From: Desulfobacteraceae bacterium
Lineage (GTDB): Bacteria; Desulfobacterota; Desulfobacteria; Desulfobacterales; Desulfosalsimonadaceae
DNA length: 64,000 nucleotides
Direction of reading: 5' to 3'
Assembly: GCA_014237465.1 (NCBI GenBank)
Contig: JABZFM010000021.1
Span: 36,586 to 100,585 of the forward strand
The notes under the pieces were generated by a model, which saw only the letters and a list, made by a program, of their open reading frames with translations, did no database searches and had not been told where the DNA came from. Shown here piece by piece: positions 18,285 to 26,593 of this stretch. The translations under genes were made by a program, and so were the position numbers. The number at the start of each line of letters is the position of its first letter. The stretch's first letter is position 1.

Positions 18285-19198
18285 ACTTTAACTCAAAAGA
18301 AATTCAGAGATTTGTTTCAGGGTTTCATGATGATTCGACCAGACATCATGAAGTCAGGAATTTGAGTCCTAAGATTTCAATTGTCGTGCCTTCATTTAAC
18401 CAGGGGCGTTTTTTAGAACGCACCATACTGTCCATTCTCAATCAGAATTATCCTGCTATTGAGTTGATAATTATTGACGGCAGATCAACAGATCAAACTT
18501 TATCCATAATTCAGAAGTACGAAAAAAATATTTTTTACTGGATCTCTGAGCCGGATAATGGCCAATCCGAAGCTTTGAATAAGGGGTTCTTAAAAGCAAC
18601 CGGTGATATTTATGGATGGCAGAATAGTGATGATATATATTTGCCGGGGGCTTTCAATAAAGTTTCAAAAGTTTTTACAAATAATACAAATATTGAAGTC
18701 TGTTATGGTAACTGGTATACAATAAATGAAAAAGATCATATAATAAATAAGCATTACGCATTAAATCACCGAATCCCTCATTATCCTTATGAAAACCTGG
18801 ATGCCTTTAATCAGACCATATTTTGGAAACATTCAGCGCATAAGCGGTTGGGAAACTTTGATCCGAACCTGTATCAATTGATGGATAATGATTTTATAAT
18901 TAAATTGTTATTAAATGAGGGGCCTTCAAAATTTTATAAAACTGATGCATTTCTGGGCGCGTTCAGAAATCATGAAGAACAGAAGACGGATAACAGCCGG
19001 TCCACGCAGAAATATTTTGACGAAGAAGAATATCTGGTCCGGAAATATAATTTTAAACCTGCAGATTCAATAATCGGAAAATATTACCGCTTAAGATACC
19101 GGCTTGCTCAATTATTTGAATCACTGAAGGATGGCGGTGTATCATATATGTTAAAACGATTTGTGGTTGAATATAAACGCAGGGGACGATTTATTTAG
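18281..19198 (+). CDS. Family 2 glycosyltransferase
   Basis: 305 residues. It starts at TTG 18281, overlapping the previous TGA; AAGGGG at 18270-18275 is a fair ribosome site. Motifs: ISIVVPSFNQGRFLERTILS (31-50), LIIIDGRSTDQT (nucleotide-binding Asp), WISEPDNGQSEALNKGF, and DIYGWQNSDDIYLPG, with NSDD in the metal position. This is a WcaA-type GT2 and the last gene of the glycan cluster; the next gene, coaBC, has different base composition. A basic C-terminus (KRFVVEYKRRGRF) could contact the membrane. Confidence 0.83.
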   Translation: MNFNSKEIQRFVSGFHDDSTRHHEVRNLSPKISIVVPSFNQGRFLERTILSILNQNYPAIELIIIDGRSTDQTLSIIQKYEKNIFYWISEPDNGQSEALNKGFLKATGDIYGWQNSDDIYLPGAFNKVSKVFTNNTNIEVCYGNWYTINEKDHIINKHYALNHRIPHYPYENLDAFNQTIFWKHSAHKRLGNFDPNLYQLMDNDFIIKLLLNEGPSKFYKTDAFLGAFRNHEEQKTDNSRSTQKYFDEEEYLVRKYNFKPADSIIGKYYRLRYRLAQLFESLKDGGVSYMLKRFVVEYKRRGRFI

Positions 19199-19252
19199 AG
19201 AGTTGTGGTAATATAATTTTTTATTTGATTACAAAACAAGGTTGGTTCTTTG

Positions 19253-20476
19253 ATGAAAAGTATAATTGAAGGGAAAAATATCATTCTCTGCGTTTGCGGC
19301 GGAATCGCGGCTTACAAAAGTGTGGAACTGTTGAGGCTGTTTCAAAAAGCCGGGGCGGATGTGAACGTGGTCATGACCGGCAATGCGGAACATTTTGTGG
19401 GTTCCATGACATTTGAAGCCATATCCGGTCATCCGGTGTTCAAGGGAATGTACGGCGGTCACCCGGATGCGGACATGCGGCATATCGTCTGGGCTGAAGA
19501 AGCCGATGCGGTGGTGATTGCCCCGGCAACTGCCAATATTATCGGAAAACTGGCTAACGGAATCGCGGACGACGCCATGACCACACTTATGCTGGCGGTC
19601 ACAGCGCCAAAGATCGTATGCCCTTCAATGAATACGAACATGTATGAGAACCGCGTGGTTCAGAGAAACCTGGATACCCTTGAAGGGGATGGGTTTATTA
19701 TTGTTGATCCCGGGGAAGGGGAGCTGGCCTGCGGCGCGGTGGGTGCCGGACGACTACCGGAGCCGGATTATATTTTTGATCGGGTGGCCAATATCTTTTT
19801 CTCGAAAGATTTTAAAGACAGGAAGGTGGTTGTATCTGCCGGCCCCACGAGAGAAGCCATTGATCCGGTGCGCTTTGTCAGTAATCCGTCTTCCGGAAAA
19901 ATGGGATATGCGGTGGCAAAAGCCGCAGCTGACAGGGGAGCTGACGTCATTCTGGTTTCCGGGCCCACAGCTCTTAAGGCTCCTTTTGGCGTCAGCAGGA
20001 TCGACGTGGTGACAGCCGGTGAAATGGCGGATGCTGTTTTTGAGCAGATGGATCATGCGGATATTATTATCAAGGTTGCGGCTGTTTCAGATTATACGCC
20101 ATCAGAAAAAGCGGACCATAAAATTAAAAAGGGAGAGAGCGGCATTTCCATAACAATGGAAAGAACCGTTGATATTTTAGCGGAACTGGGCAAGCGAAAA
20201 AAACATCAGTTCCTTGTCGGATTTGCAGCTGAAACCCAGAACTTGAAAGAAAATGCGGTTGATAAACTGAACAGGAAAAACCTGGACATGATTGCGGGCA
20301 ATCTTGTCGGTGATCCGTTATCCGGGTTTAATGCAGATACCAATAAAATTAACCTTTTTTATAAAGACGGGAGCATGGAGGAACTGCCGGTGATGGATAA
20401 GGATTCTGCAGCGCATGTGCTGCTGGATAGAATTGTCAGTCGGATTATGACGACGAACACAGAGCAAAAACTTTAA
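19253..20476 (+). CDS. coaBC: Bifunctional phosphopantothenoylcysteine decarboxylase / phosphopantothenate-cysteine ligase
   Basis: 407 residues from ATG 19253, with AAGGT upstream; an in-frame TTG directly precedes it. CoaC domain (1-190): ILCVCGGIAAYKSVELLRLF (FMN binding), the active-site His in ADMRHIVWAEEADAVVIAPA, and PSMNTNMYENRVVQRN, the substrate loop with ACGAVGAGRLPEP (catalytic Cys). CoaB domain (190-407): VVVSAGPTREAIDPVRFVSN and SSGKMGYAVAKAAADRGADV, then KVAAVSDYTP and VGFAAET. It performs two steps of coenzyme A synthesis: ligating cysteine and decarboxylating the product. Length is normal for the fused enzyme. It marks the return to housekeeping composition after the glycan cluster. 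Confidence 0.96.
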   Translation: MKSIIEGKNIILCVCGGIAAYKSVELLRLFQKAGADVNVVMTGNAEHFVGSMTFEAISGHPVFKGMYGGHPDADMRHIVWAEEADAVVIAPATANIIGKLANGIADDAMTTLMLAVTAPKIVCPSMNTNMYENRVVQRNLDTLEGDGFIIVDPGEGELACGAVGAGRLPEPDYIFDRVANIFFSKDFKDRKVVVSAGPTREAIDPVRFVSNPSSGKMGYAVAKAAADRGADVILVSGPTALKAPFGVSRIDVVTAGEMADAVFEQMDHADIIIKVAAVSDYTPSEKADHKIKKGESGISITMERTVDILAELGKRKKHQFLVGFAAETQNLKENAVDKLNRKNLDMIAGNLVGDPLSGFNADTNKINLFYKDGSMEELPVMDKDSAAHVLLDRIVSRIMTTNTEQKL

Positions 20477-20479
20477 TTA

Positions 20480-20530
20480 GCCGCAGACACACGCAGATGA
20501 GCGCAGACAAAGAAATTAATAATCTCACAT
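20480..20530 (+). repeat. Left repeat covering the start of the GxxExxY gene
   Basis: GCCGCAGACACACGCAGATG followed by AGCGCAGACAAAG. The ATG inside it (20497) is the start codon of the GxxExxY gene, so the repeat encodes its first residues. The same sequence recurs in direct orientation at 20925-20974, including the part that corresponds to coding sequence. Confidence 0.85.
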
Positions 20531-20883
20531 ATCAAATTAATGGCGCAATTTTTCAAGTCAGCCGTACCCTTGGCGCTGGGTTTCTGGAAAAGGTATATGA
20601 AAAAGCGCTGCTGATTGAATTACGTGAAAGGGGTTTAAAAGCTGAAAGTCAGGCCCCAATTAAGATTTCATATAAAGGGCAAGCTGTTGGTGAGTATTTT
20701 GCCGATATTCTTGTTTGTAACAAAATTATTATAGAATTGAAATGTGTTGAGAATTTTAGCAAATTAAATGAAGCACAGATTTTAAACTATTTGAAAGCAA
20801 CGGGACTCCAAGTCGGTCTTTTGGTAAATTTTAAATATCCAAAGGCTGAAATTAAACGCATGGTTTTGGGTCTGAAAGAATAA
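20497..20883 (+). CDS. GxxExxY protein (PD-(D/E)XK nuclease-like)
   Basis: 128 residues. The family signature appears as GAGFLEKVYEKALLIELRER (about 26-45), where G-x2-E-x2-Y is GFLEKVY. FADILVCNKIIIELKCVE (about 68-85) supplies the D and ExK of a PD-(D/E)XK nuclease-like core. The cellular function of this family is not established, but its members are commonly found inside repeat-flanked cassettes. Here the start codon and first residues (MSADKE) are encoded by the left repeat, and an inverted and a direct copy follow the stop. It sits between coaBC and the glycosylase-like gene as a self-contained insertion. Confidence 0.85.
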   Translation: MSADKEINNLTYQINGAIFQVSRTLGAGFLEKVYEKALLIELRERGLKAESQAPIKISYKGQAVGEYFADILVCNKIIIELKCVENFSKLNEAQILNYLKATGLQVGLLVNFKYPKAEIKRMVLGLKE

Positions 20884-20974
20884 ATCATCTGCGTTTATCC
20901 GCGTGTGTCTGCGGCAAATTATTAGCCGCGGACACACGCAGATGGACGCAGATAAAAGTATTGATGATCTAACA
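20884..20974. repeat. Right-hand inverted and direct copies flanking the GxxExxY gene
   Basis: 20886-20915 is the inverted copy (ends GTGTGTCTGCGGC). After nine bases, 20925-20974 repeats the left copy in direct orientation (GCCGCGGACACACGCAGATG). From its ATG at 20941 it would encode MDADKSIDDLT then stop, matching MSADKEINNLT of the intact gene. It is therefore a decayed copy of the gene start, not only of the outer repeat. Confidence 0.85.
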
Positions 20975-21004
20975 TAATTTTTAAATGCAACAGGTGCCTA
21001 ATTT

Positions 21005-21742
21005 TTGAAGAATAAAAAACCCGATAAACATCCGGTTGATGCAATATTTGAAGGGCTTACCGCTCACCTGAAATTTCTTTCGGAACTTGGCTGTGCGGGG
21101 ATGGAGTGCTCGGATAAAAGTCTTGAAACCATTCAAAGCTGGGGTGCTGCAGAGATAAAGGAAAACAGGTTTTCATCCGGAATATACAGTAATTTCATAA
21201 AATGCCGGGATTGTTCGTTGTTAAAAGATCCTAAACAGATCGTCTGTGGGGACGGAAATCAAAAAGCGCGCCTGGCCATTGTCGGCGGGGTTGCCAGTCC
21301 GGATGACATGCAGGCAGGAAAGCCATACAGCGGCAAAGCGGGAGATCTTTTAAATAAAATTCTTGTGGCGATGAACCTGACACGGGATCAGGTTTATATT
21401 ACACATGCCGTAAAGTGCTGCCTGCCGGCAAATCAAAAACCGAAAATCACAGATGTCAATACTTGCAGGTCGTATCTCGATAAGGAACTCAGGTTGGTAA
21501 AGCCGGATGTTATTTGTGCGTTTGGCGAAATTGCAGCTATGTCCTTGCTTGAAACCTCGGTACCGCTCTCCAGGCTTCGGGGATATTTTCATGATTACAG
21601 AGGAATGCGAGTGATGCCGACATATTCACCGGAGTATCTGATCCAAAACACGGAGGCCAAGCGGGTTGTGTGGGAGGATCTCAAGCAGGTGATTGGTGAG
21701 ATGGAAATACTTGCGAGCGTAAATAAAAGAATTGACAGATAA
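21005..21742 (+). CDS. Family 4 uracil-DNA-glycosylase-like protein with altered active-site motifs
   Basis: 245 residues from TTG 21005. The iron-sulfur cysteines of type-4 enzymes are present: C67-RD-C70, KCC (138-139) and C154. The fold signature PYSGKAGDLLNKIL (107-120) and VYITHAVKC also match. However, the first catalytic motif, normally GEAPG, reads GGVASPDDM (94-102), and the second, normally TYHP, reads TYSPEYLIQN with Ser208 in place of His. Both residues that act in uracil excision are therefore missing. The protein may bind DNA or have a different base specificity. It follows the repeat cassette and precedes a toxin/antitoxin pair. Family certain, activity doubtful. Confidence 0.8.
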   Translation: MKNKKPDKHPVDAIFEGLTAHLKFLSELGCAGMECSDKSLETIQSWGAAEIKENRFSSGIYSNFIKCRDCSLLKDPKQIVCGDGNQKARLAIVGGVASPDDMQAGKPYSGKAGDLLNKILVAMNLTRDQVYITHAVKCCLPANQKPKITDVNTCRSYLDKELRLVKPDVICAFGEIAAMSLLETSVPLSRLRGYFHDYRGMRVMPTYSPEYLIQNTEAKRVVWEDLKQVIGEMEILASVNKRIDR

Positions 21743-21808
21743 ATAGATTTTTTACATAGCCTAACTATATGTATTGATATATATTGCTAATTAAAGGAGG
21801 AGTTCTTT

Positions 21809-21997
21809 ATGGCAACGCAAAAAATAAATATAATAAATTATTTGGATGAAAAAGATAAAAGCAAAATTTTGTTCTTTGCCGAAGTTCTTTTTAAACATTC
21901 AAAATATGAAAAATTAAGAACGGAACTCGAGGTTCGGCGAAAAGAAATAAGAGAGAGCAATATCATTTCTCATGAAAATTTCTGGCAGGATTTTTAA
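21809..21997 (+). CDS. Putative antitoxin of RelE-type pair
   Basis: 62 residues with an excellent ribosome site, AAAGGAGG, 8-10 bases upstream. It is acidic-basic mixed, ends REIRESNIISHENFWQDF, and shows a predicted helical N-terminus. I recognise no named antitoxin family from its sequence. The identification rests on position and size: its stop TAA overlaps the ATG of a RelE/ParE-type toxin by one base. Such antitoxins bind and block the toxin and usually repress their own promoter. Confidence 0.65.
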   Translation: MATQKINIINYLDEKDKSKILFFAEVLFKHSKYEKLRTELEVRRKEIRESNIISHENFWQDF

Positions 21998-22251
21998 TGT
22001 TTGAGATTTTTTATGCTAAAAGCGTGGCTAAAGATATAAAACGTGTTGATGGGAATACTCTACACAAGATAAAAAAAAACATTGAAGGGTTGAAGAATTT
22101 TCCAGACATAAGCAACATTAAAAAATTGTCGGCACATCCGTTGGCAGATTTTCGGTTAAGAGTAGGAGAATACCGGATTCTTTTTGATGTTGACTGGAAT
22201 GAAAAAATAATTTTTATATTGAAAATTGGTCATCGGAAAGATGTTTATTGA
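21997..22251 (+). CDS. RelE/ParE-family toxin
   Basis: 84 residues with the compact RelE fold pattern: FEIFYAKSVAKDIKRVD at the start, a basic helix IKKNIEGLKNF, the core LADFRLRVGEYRILFDVDW, and the closing ILKIGHRKDVY. The R-L-R-V-G-E-Y-R-I segment and the C-terminal GHRKDVY are the family signatures. RelE-type toxins cleave mRNA on the ribosome; ParE types act on gyrase, and sequence alone does not decide between them. Translationally coupled to its antitoxin. Confidence 0.85.
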   Translation: MFEIFYAKSVAKDIKRVDGNTLHKIKKNIEGLKNFPDISNIKKLSAHPLADFRLRVGEYRILFDVDWNEKIIFILKIGHRKDVY

Positions 22252-22391
22252 TAATTATTTTACGACATGTAAATTCTTTGAAAGCCGAATAAGTGAACCG
22301 ATTATATTCCGAATGTGCTATATAAATATTCATTGACAATCCATAAAAAGATTGCTTTAAAAAATAATAATTCAAGTAGTTATATCACATG

Positions 22392-22424
22392 GCGGGGGCG
22401 GCTGGCCTCCGCTTTGTATTTTTT
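22392..22424 (+). terminator. Possible terminator hairpin
   Basis: GCGGGGG (22392-22398) pairs with CCTCCGC (22406-22412) with one G-U pair and a 7-base loop. A T-rich but interrupted run follows. It lies between the toxin and the Rho_N-domain gene. Confidence 0.45.
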
Positions 22425-22461
22425 TGGAACATAAAAAATAGAAAGGAGTTAAAAGAGGCAT

Positions 22462-22791
22462 ATGGGTAATGAAAAAAAACAGACCAAAGAAAAATCACTT
22501 GAAAAAATGACTGCTACTGAACTCCGTGATATTGCAAAAGAATTACCGGATATTACCGGCGCTCACGGAATGAAAAAAGTCGAGCTGCTTACAGCTATTA
22601 AAAAGGCAAAAGGAATTGAAGATACCACTTCAAAAAAAGGCCCTGGTGCTTCGGTCCGGGACATTAAATTAAAAATCAAAGAATTAAAGAAACAGCGTGA
22701 AGAATTTAATGCTCAAAACAATAAAAAAATGGTCGGAATTTTCAAGCGGAGAATCAACAGGTTAAAGAAACAGACGCGGAAAGCCGGATAA
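22462..22791 (+). CDS. Small Rho N-terminal-domain (SAP-like) protein
   Basis: 109 residues with a strong AAAGGAG site 15 bases upstream. Residues 16-51 (KMTATELRDIAKEL to LLTAIKKAKGI) match the Rho_N helix-extended-loop-helix nucleic-acid-binding fold. The C-terminal half is a basic coiled-coil-like helix (DIKLKIKELKKQREEF, FKRRINRLKKQTRKAG). It is far too short to be Rho and has no ATPase domain. A nucleic-acid-binding accessory role is inferred. It is 30 bases upstream of a HAD-like gene and probably co-transcribed with it. Confidence 0.75.
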   Translation: MGNEKKQTKEKSLEKMTATELRDIAKELPDITGAHGMKKVELLTAIKKAKGIEDTTSKKGPGASVRDIKLKIKELKKQREEFNAQNNKKMVGIFKRRINRLKKQTRKAG

Positions 22792-22821
22792 ATTTAAATG
22801 TAAGAAAGAGGTGCCCGGTTG

Positions 22822-23394
22822 ATGATCCATCCGTCGGAATTGGCGTTTGACATTGATGGTGTGATTGCAGACACCATGACATTATTTATTGATATTGCCG
22901 GAAAAAATTTCGGGATTCATGATATTCGGTATGAAGATATCAAAGAATACAGTCTGCACGGAATCGCCGGTATTGATGCGCTGACTATGGTGAAAATCAT
23001 TGATTGCATCCTGGGAGGAAAATATTCCGGCACCCTGGATCCTCTGGACGGCGCTCCGGCAGTTTTGCAGAAGTTGAATCAGAAACACTGTCCCACACTT
23101 TTTGTGACGGCTCGGCCGGATGCGGACCAGGCCAGGGAGTGGATATTAAATACATTGTCCCTTGCGCAGGAATGTTTTGAAGTTGTTGCTACCGGGTCTT
23201 TTGATGATAAGCGGGAAGTCCTTTTAAGCAGGGGAATTAAGTATTTTGTTGAGGACCGGTTGGAGACCTGTTTTACATTAAGTAAAGCCGGTATTCATCC
23301 CATTGTTTTCAAGCAGCCGTGGAATCGAAAGCCGCATCCTTTTTGCGAGGTTGAAAACTGGCAGGAACTTGAATCTTTGATTTTTTTGGGTTGA
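22822..23394 (+). CDS. HAD-superfamily hydrolase (5'-nucleotidase type C-like)
   Basis: 190 residues from ATG 22822, with AAGAGGTG upstream; an in-frame TTG precedes. Motif I ELAFDIDGVIADT (about 6-18) supplies the nucleophile and general-acid aspartates. Motif II is TLFVTARPDADQ (Thr/Ser position), motif III is the Lys in DDKREVL, and motif IV is FVEDRLETC. The D-I-D-G-V-I variant and overall size resemble the deoxynucleotidase/HAD-like group in which the cap is small. Phosphatase activity on a small metabolite is likely; the substrate is unknown. Confidence 0.75.
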   Translation: MIHPSELAFDIDGVIADTMTLFIDIAGKNFGIHDIRYEDIKEYSLHGIAGIDALTMVKIIDCILGGKYSGTLDPLDGAPAVLQKLNQKHCPTLFVTARPDADQAREWILNTLSLAQECFEVVATGSFDDKREVLLSRGIKYFVEDRLETCFTLSKAGIHPIVFKQPWNRKPHPFCEVENWQELESLIFLG

Positions 23395-23600
23395 GCGATT
23401 GTTGAGGTTGCCGCATATACAAGGAAAATGCTTTTCCGCTATAGGCGTTTATGCGGTGATGCATTTGACGCAGTAGATGCGGTGAGATCGGCAATGCCGA
23501 AGGGTTTTAAATTTTGAACCATAAAAAATAGGTCAACATCCTTAATTTAAAAAAATAATTTTTTCAAAATTTAAAACGCTCAATTTAGGATTGAGTTTGA
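23395..23600. other. Intergenic region with a degenerate palindromic repeat
   Basis: It contains GCATATACAAGGAAAATGC and later GACGCAGTAGATGCGG. The ATATACAAGG and CGCAGTAGATG blocks also occur at the two ends of the 150-bp elements at 27759, 33009 and 55441, so this may be a shorter or decayed relative. No gene is seen. Confidence 0.5.
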
Positions 23601-24545
23601 ATGAACTATACTTCATTAAAACAATTATTAGATACATTTGTGGATTTTCTTTCCACGGAGAAAGGGTATTCTGAAAATACCTGCCGGGCATATACCAATG
23701 ACCTGGAGGATTTTATTGCATATTTTTTAACGAACCGGGCGCTGGCAATAACAGATGATGATGAAAAAGATATTGATACCCAGGATGTTGCTGCCGTGAG
23801 CGGATTGATCATACGAAGCTATCTCGGTTTTTTGCATAAGCGGAACATTAAAAAATCATCAGTGGCCCGGAAGCTGTCATCCATTCGATCTTTTTTAAAA
23901 TTCCTGGAAAGACACGGGGTGATTTCAGAAAACCCGGCAACTTCCGTGATAACCCCGAAACAGGATAAGCCGATCCCCAGGTATCTGACGGTTGATGATA
24001 TGTTCCGGCTTCTGGATTCCATCAAAACAGATAACCTGACCGGTAAAAGGAACCGGGCATTGTTGGAAACAATGTATTCCACAGGTATCCGCGTTTCTGA
24101 ACTGGTGGGGCTGAACGTGGGGGATGTGGAATTTTCAGGAAAGGTTATCCGGGTGACCGGAAAAGGCAATATGGAACGGATTGTTCCGATTGGTCAAAAA
24201 TCATTGGAGTTTATCAAGGATTACCGGAAAGGCCTCCACTTGCAAAAGGCGGTTCCGGTCAACCACAAAGGGGCGTTATTTTTAAATAGAAACAAAGGCC
24301 GGCTGACAGCGAGGTCGGTTGCCAGGATACTTGATAAATCCTCCCGAGAGGCAGGTTTGGCGATACCGGTAGCACCCCATGATCTAAGGCATTCATTTGC
24401 AACGCATATGCTGGATGCCGGGCTTGATTTACGGGTAGTGCAGGAGTTACTCGGTCATAAGCAGCTGTCCACAACCCAGAAGTATACGCATGTCAGTATT
24501 GACCGCTTAATGGCGGCATATGATTCTGCGCACCCAAGGAAGTAA
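23601..24545 (+). CDS. xerC: Tyrosine recombinase XerC
   Basis: 314 residues. Core-binding SAM-like N-terminal domain (1-115, [16 protein letters not shown]) and a catalytic domain with the full set of residues: R164 (STGIRVSEL), K188 (TGKGNMER), H260 and R263 ([12 protein letters not shown]), H286 (ELLGHKQLS) and nucleophile Y295 (TQKYTHV). It resolves chromosome dimers at dif, normally with XerD and FtsK. It lies directly upstream of hslV and hslU, the conserved xerC-hslVU order. The N-terminal domain is slightly longer than usual because of an acidic insert near residues 51-66. This gene is housekeeping and does not mark a mobile element. Confidence 0.93.
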   Translation: MNYTSLKQLLDTFVDFLSTEKGYSENTCRAYTNDLEDFIAYFLTNRALAITDDDEKDIDTQDVAAVSGLIIRSYLGFLHKRNIKKSSVARKLSSIRSFLKFLERHGVISENPATSVITPKQDKPIPRYLTVDDMFRLLDSIKTDNLTGKRNRALLETMYSTGIRVSELVGLNVGDVEFSGKVIRVTGKGNMERIVPIGQKSLEFIKDYRKGLHLQKAVPVNHKGALFLNRNKGRLTARSVARILDKSSREAGLAIPVAPHDLRHSFATHMLDAGLDLRVVQELLGHKQLSTTQKYTHVSIDRLMAAYDSAHPRK

Positions 24546-24547
24546 AA

Positions 24548-25093
24548 ATGATGAATTTTCATGGTACAACCATTCTTGCTGTCAGGCATAATGAAAAAGT
24601 GGCAATTGCCGGGGACGGTCAGGTCACATTAAATAATTCGGTGGTGAAACATCATGCCAGAAAAGTCAGGCGGATCTACGATGACCGGATTGTCGTGGGG
24701 TTTGCCGGAGCGACAGCCGATGCTCTGACACTTTCCGAAAAACTTGAAAAAAAGCTGGAACGGTATAATGGGAATTTAATCCGCTCCGCAGTGGAGCTGG
24801 CCCGTGACTGGCGCACGGATAAATATTTGCGCCGTCTGGAAGCTATGATGATAGCCGTGGATGCCTCGCAAATGCTCCTTATTTCAGGAAACGGAGATGT
24901 GATTGAGCCGGATGAAGGGTCAATTGCGATCGGTTCCGGCGGTATTGCGGCGCATGCTGCTGCAACAGCCCTTTTAAAGCATGCGGATGCCTTAAATTTA
25001 ACTGCCCGTGACATTGTTGAGGAATCAATGAAGATCGCGGCCAGTGTTTGTGTTTTTACAAATGATGTTATTTGTATAGAAGAATTTGGATAA
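24548..25093 (+). CDS. hslV: ATP-dependent protease peptidase subunit HslV
   Basis: 181 residues, three bases after xerC, with AAGGA seven bases before ATG 24548. Maturation would expose the catalytic threonine in [11 protein letters not shown]. The Ntn-hydrolase signatures [13 protein letters not shown], Lys in KVRRIY and the GSGG turn ([14 protein letters not shown]) are all present. Twelve subunits form the proteolytic chamber capped by HslU rings. A 109-base repeat-rich spacer separates it from hslU, wider than in most bacteria. Confidence 0.97.
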   Translation: MMNFHGTTILAVRHNEKVAIAGDGQVTLNNSVVKHHARKVRRIYDDRIVVGFAGATADALTLSEKLEKKLERYNGNLIRSAVELARDWRTDKYLRRLEAMMIAVDASQMLLISGNGDVIEPDEGSIAIGSGGIAAHAAATALLKHADALNLTARDIVEESMKIAASVCVFTNDVICIEEFG

Positions 25094-25096
25094 TTA

Positions 25097-25147
25097 GGTA
25101 GAAGGTTTAAGGTAGAAGGCTGAAGGTGGAAGGTAGAAGGTAGAAGT
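25097..25147 (+). repeat. GGTAGAA/GGTGGAA heptamer tract
   Basis: About seven degenerate copies of a GGTAGAA-type 7-mer (GGTAGAAGGTTTAAGGTAGA and following) inserted between hslV and hslU. Related tracts occur at 30315-30382, 47684-47757 and, inverted, 38092-38110. Confidence 0.8.
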
Positions 25148-25201
25148 TAAAATTTAAATTATAATTAAAAAACAGTGAAATAAAATTCGGATAATTAATA
25201 A

Positions 25202-26581
25202 ATGAGTGATTTAAAACCATTAGAAATAGTCAGCGAACTGGATAAATATATCATCGGCCAGGACAGGGCAAAACGCTCTGTTGCCATTGCATTGAGAAAT
25301 CGATGGCGGCGTCGGAATGTGGATGCAGAACTTCGCGAAGAAATTGCACCGAAAAATATTATTTTAATCGGCCCCACAGGAGTGGGCAAGACTGAAATTG
25401 CCAGGCGCCTTGCCCGGCTGACGGAATCCCCGTTTATTAAAGTGGAGGCCTCGAAATTTACGGAAGTCGGGTATGTCGGCCGTGATGTGGAGTCAATGGT
25501 CCGGGATCTTCTGGAACTGAGCATTAATATGATCAAGGCCCGTGAACAGGAGACAGTAAAGATTAAAGCCCGGGAAATTGCAGAGGAACGGATTCTGGAT
25601 ATACTTCTTCCGGAGCCCAAAGACAGGCAAAACAGCAATGTTCATGAATTAAACGAACCACATATAGATATTAAACCGGTTGGTGAGGAAAAATTCACGC
25701 TTTCAACGCGGGAAAAACTGCGTAAAATGCTCCATGACGGTAAGCTGGATAACCGCTATGTTGATTTGGAAGTCCCGGACCGATCGATGCCCATGGTTGA
25801 GATTTTTTCGGGCGCCGGCATAGAGGAAATGGGGATCAATTTTAAGGATATGCTCGGCGGAATGATGCCTAAGGGATCATCGAAGAAAAGAAAGGTAACC
25901 GTTTCAGAGGCCTTGGAAATACTGGCCCAGGAAGAAGCGCAGCGTCTTGTCGACATGGACAAGGTGGTTAAGGAAGCCATTGAAAAGGCCGAGCAGTCCG
26001 GTATTATTTTTCTTGATGAGATTGACAAAATTACCGGAAAAGAAGGGGGCAGTGGTCCTGATGTATCAAGGGAAGGGGTCCAGCGGGATTTGCTGCCGAT
26101 TGTTGAGGGAAGTACGGTGACGACCAAGCACGGGCCGGTTAAAACAGATCATATTCTGTTCATTGCTTCCGGTGCATTTCATATGAGCAAACCATCGGAT
26201 CTGATTCCTGAGCTCCAGGGCCGGTTTCCCATTCGGGTTGAACTCCATTCATTAGGGAAAAAAGAGTTCACCCGTATATTGACCGAACCCAAAAATGCAT
26301 TGCTGCTGCAGTATATTGCGTTGCTGCGGACTGAAGGGGTTCATGTATCGTTTGAAGAAGAAGCGGTTGAAAATATTGCCCAGGTGGCTGAAGACGTCAA
26401 TAATCATACTGAGAATATCGGTGCCCGGAGACTCCATACGCTTATGGAACATCTGCTGGAAGACATTTTATTTGACGCCCCGGATATTGAGGACAAAAAT
26501 ATTGCCATAAACAAGGCGTATGTGGATAACAAGTTTAAGGATATCCGGGAGGATGAGGATTTAAGCCGATATATTCTTTAA
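25202..26581 (+). CDS. hslU: ATP-dependent protease ATPase subunit HslU
   Basis: 459 residues. Starts with the conserved [20 protein letters not shown] segment. Walker A is [13 protein letters not shown] (about 60-72). The intermediate domain carries [13 protein letters not shown]. Walker B is [12 protein letters not shown], followed by sensor regions [15 protein letters not shown] and the arginine-finger stretch [12 protein letters not shown]. The C-terminus ends SRYIL, the tail that docks into HslV. It unfolds substrates and feeds them to HslV. Length is normal. The sequence after it runs directly into argB with 12 bases between. Confidence 0.97.
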   Translation: MSDLKPLEIVSELDKYIIGQDRAKRSVAIALRNRWRRRNVDAELREEIAPKNIILIGPTGVGKTEIARRLARLTESPFIKVEASKFTEVGYVGRDVESMVRDLLELSINMIKAREQETVKIKAREIAEERILDILLPEPKDRQNSNVHELNEPHIDIKPVGEEKFTLSTREKLRKMLHDGKLDNRYVDLEVPDRSMPMVEIFSGAGIEEMGINFKDMLGGMMPKGSSKKRKVTVSEALEILAQEEAQRLVDMDKVVKEAIEKAEQSGIIFLDEIDKITGKEGGSGPDVSREGVQRDLLPIVEGSTVTTKHGPVKTDHILFIASGAFHMSKPSDLIPELQGRFPIRVELHSLGKKEFTRILTEPKNALLLQYIALLRTEGVHVSFEEEAVENIAQVAEDVNNHTENIGARRLHTLMEHLLEDILFDAPDIEDKNIAINKAYVDNKFKDIREDEDLSRYIL

Positions 26582-26593
26582 TTAGGAAAGAAC

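Noticed and set aside
23601..24545. Integrase of a mobile element or prophage
   Set aside because: The gene is in the conserved xerC-hslV-hslU order and has housekeeping XerC features; no att sites or phage genes are nearby.
25195..25638. Minus-strand ORF of 147 residues
   Set aside because: It is antisense to hslU, which has full family motifs; the serine-rich translation is a codon-bias shadow.
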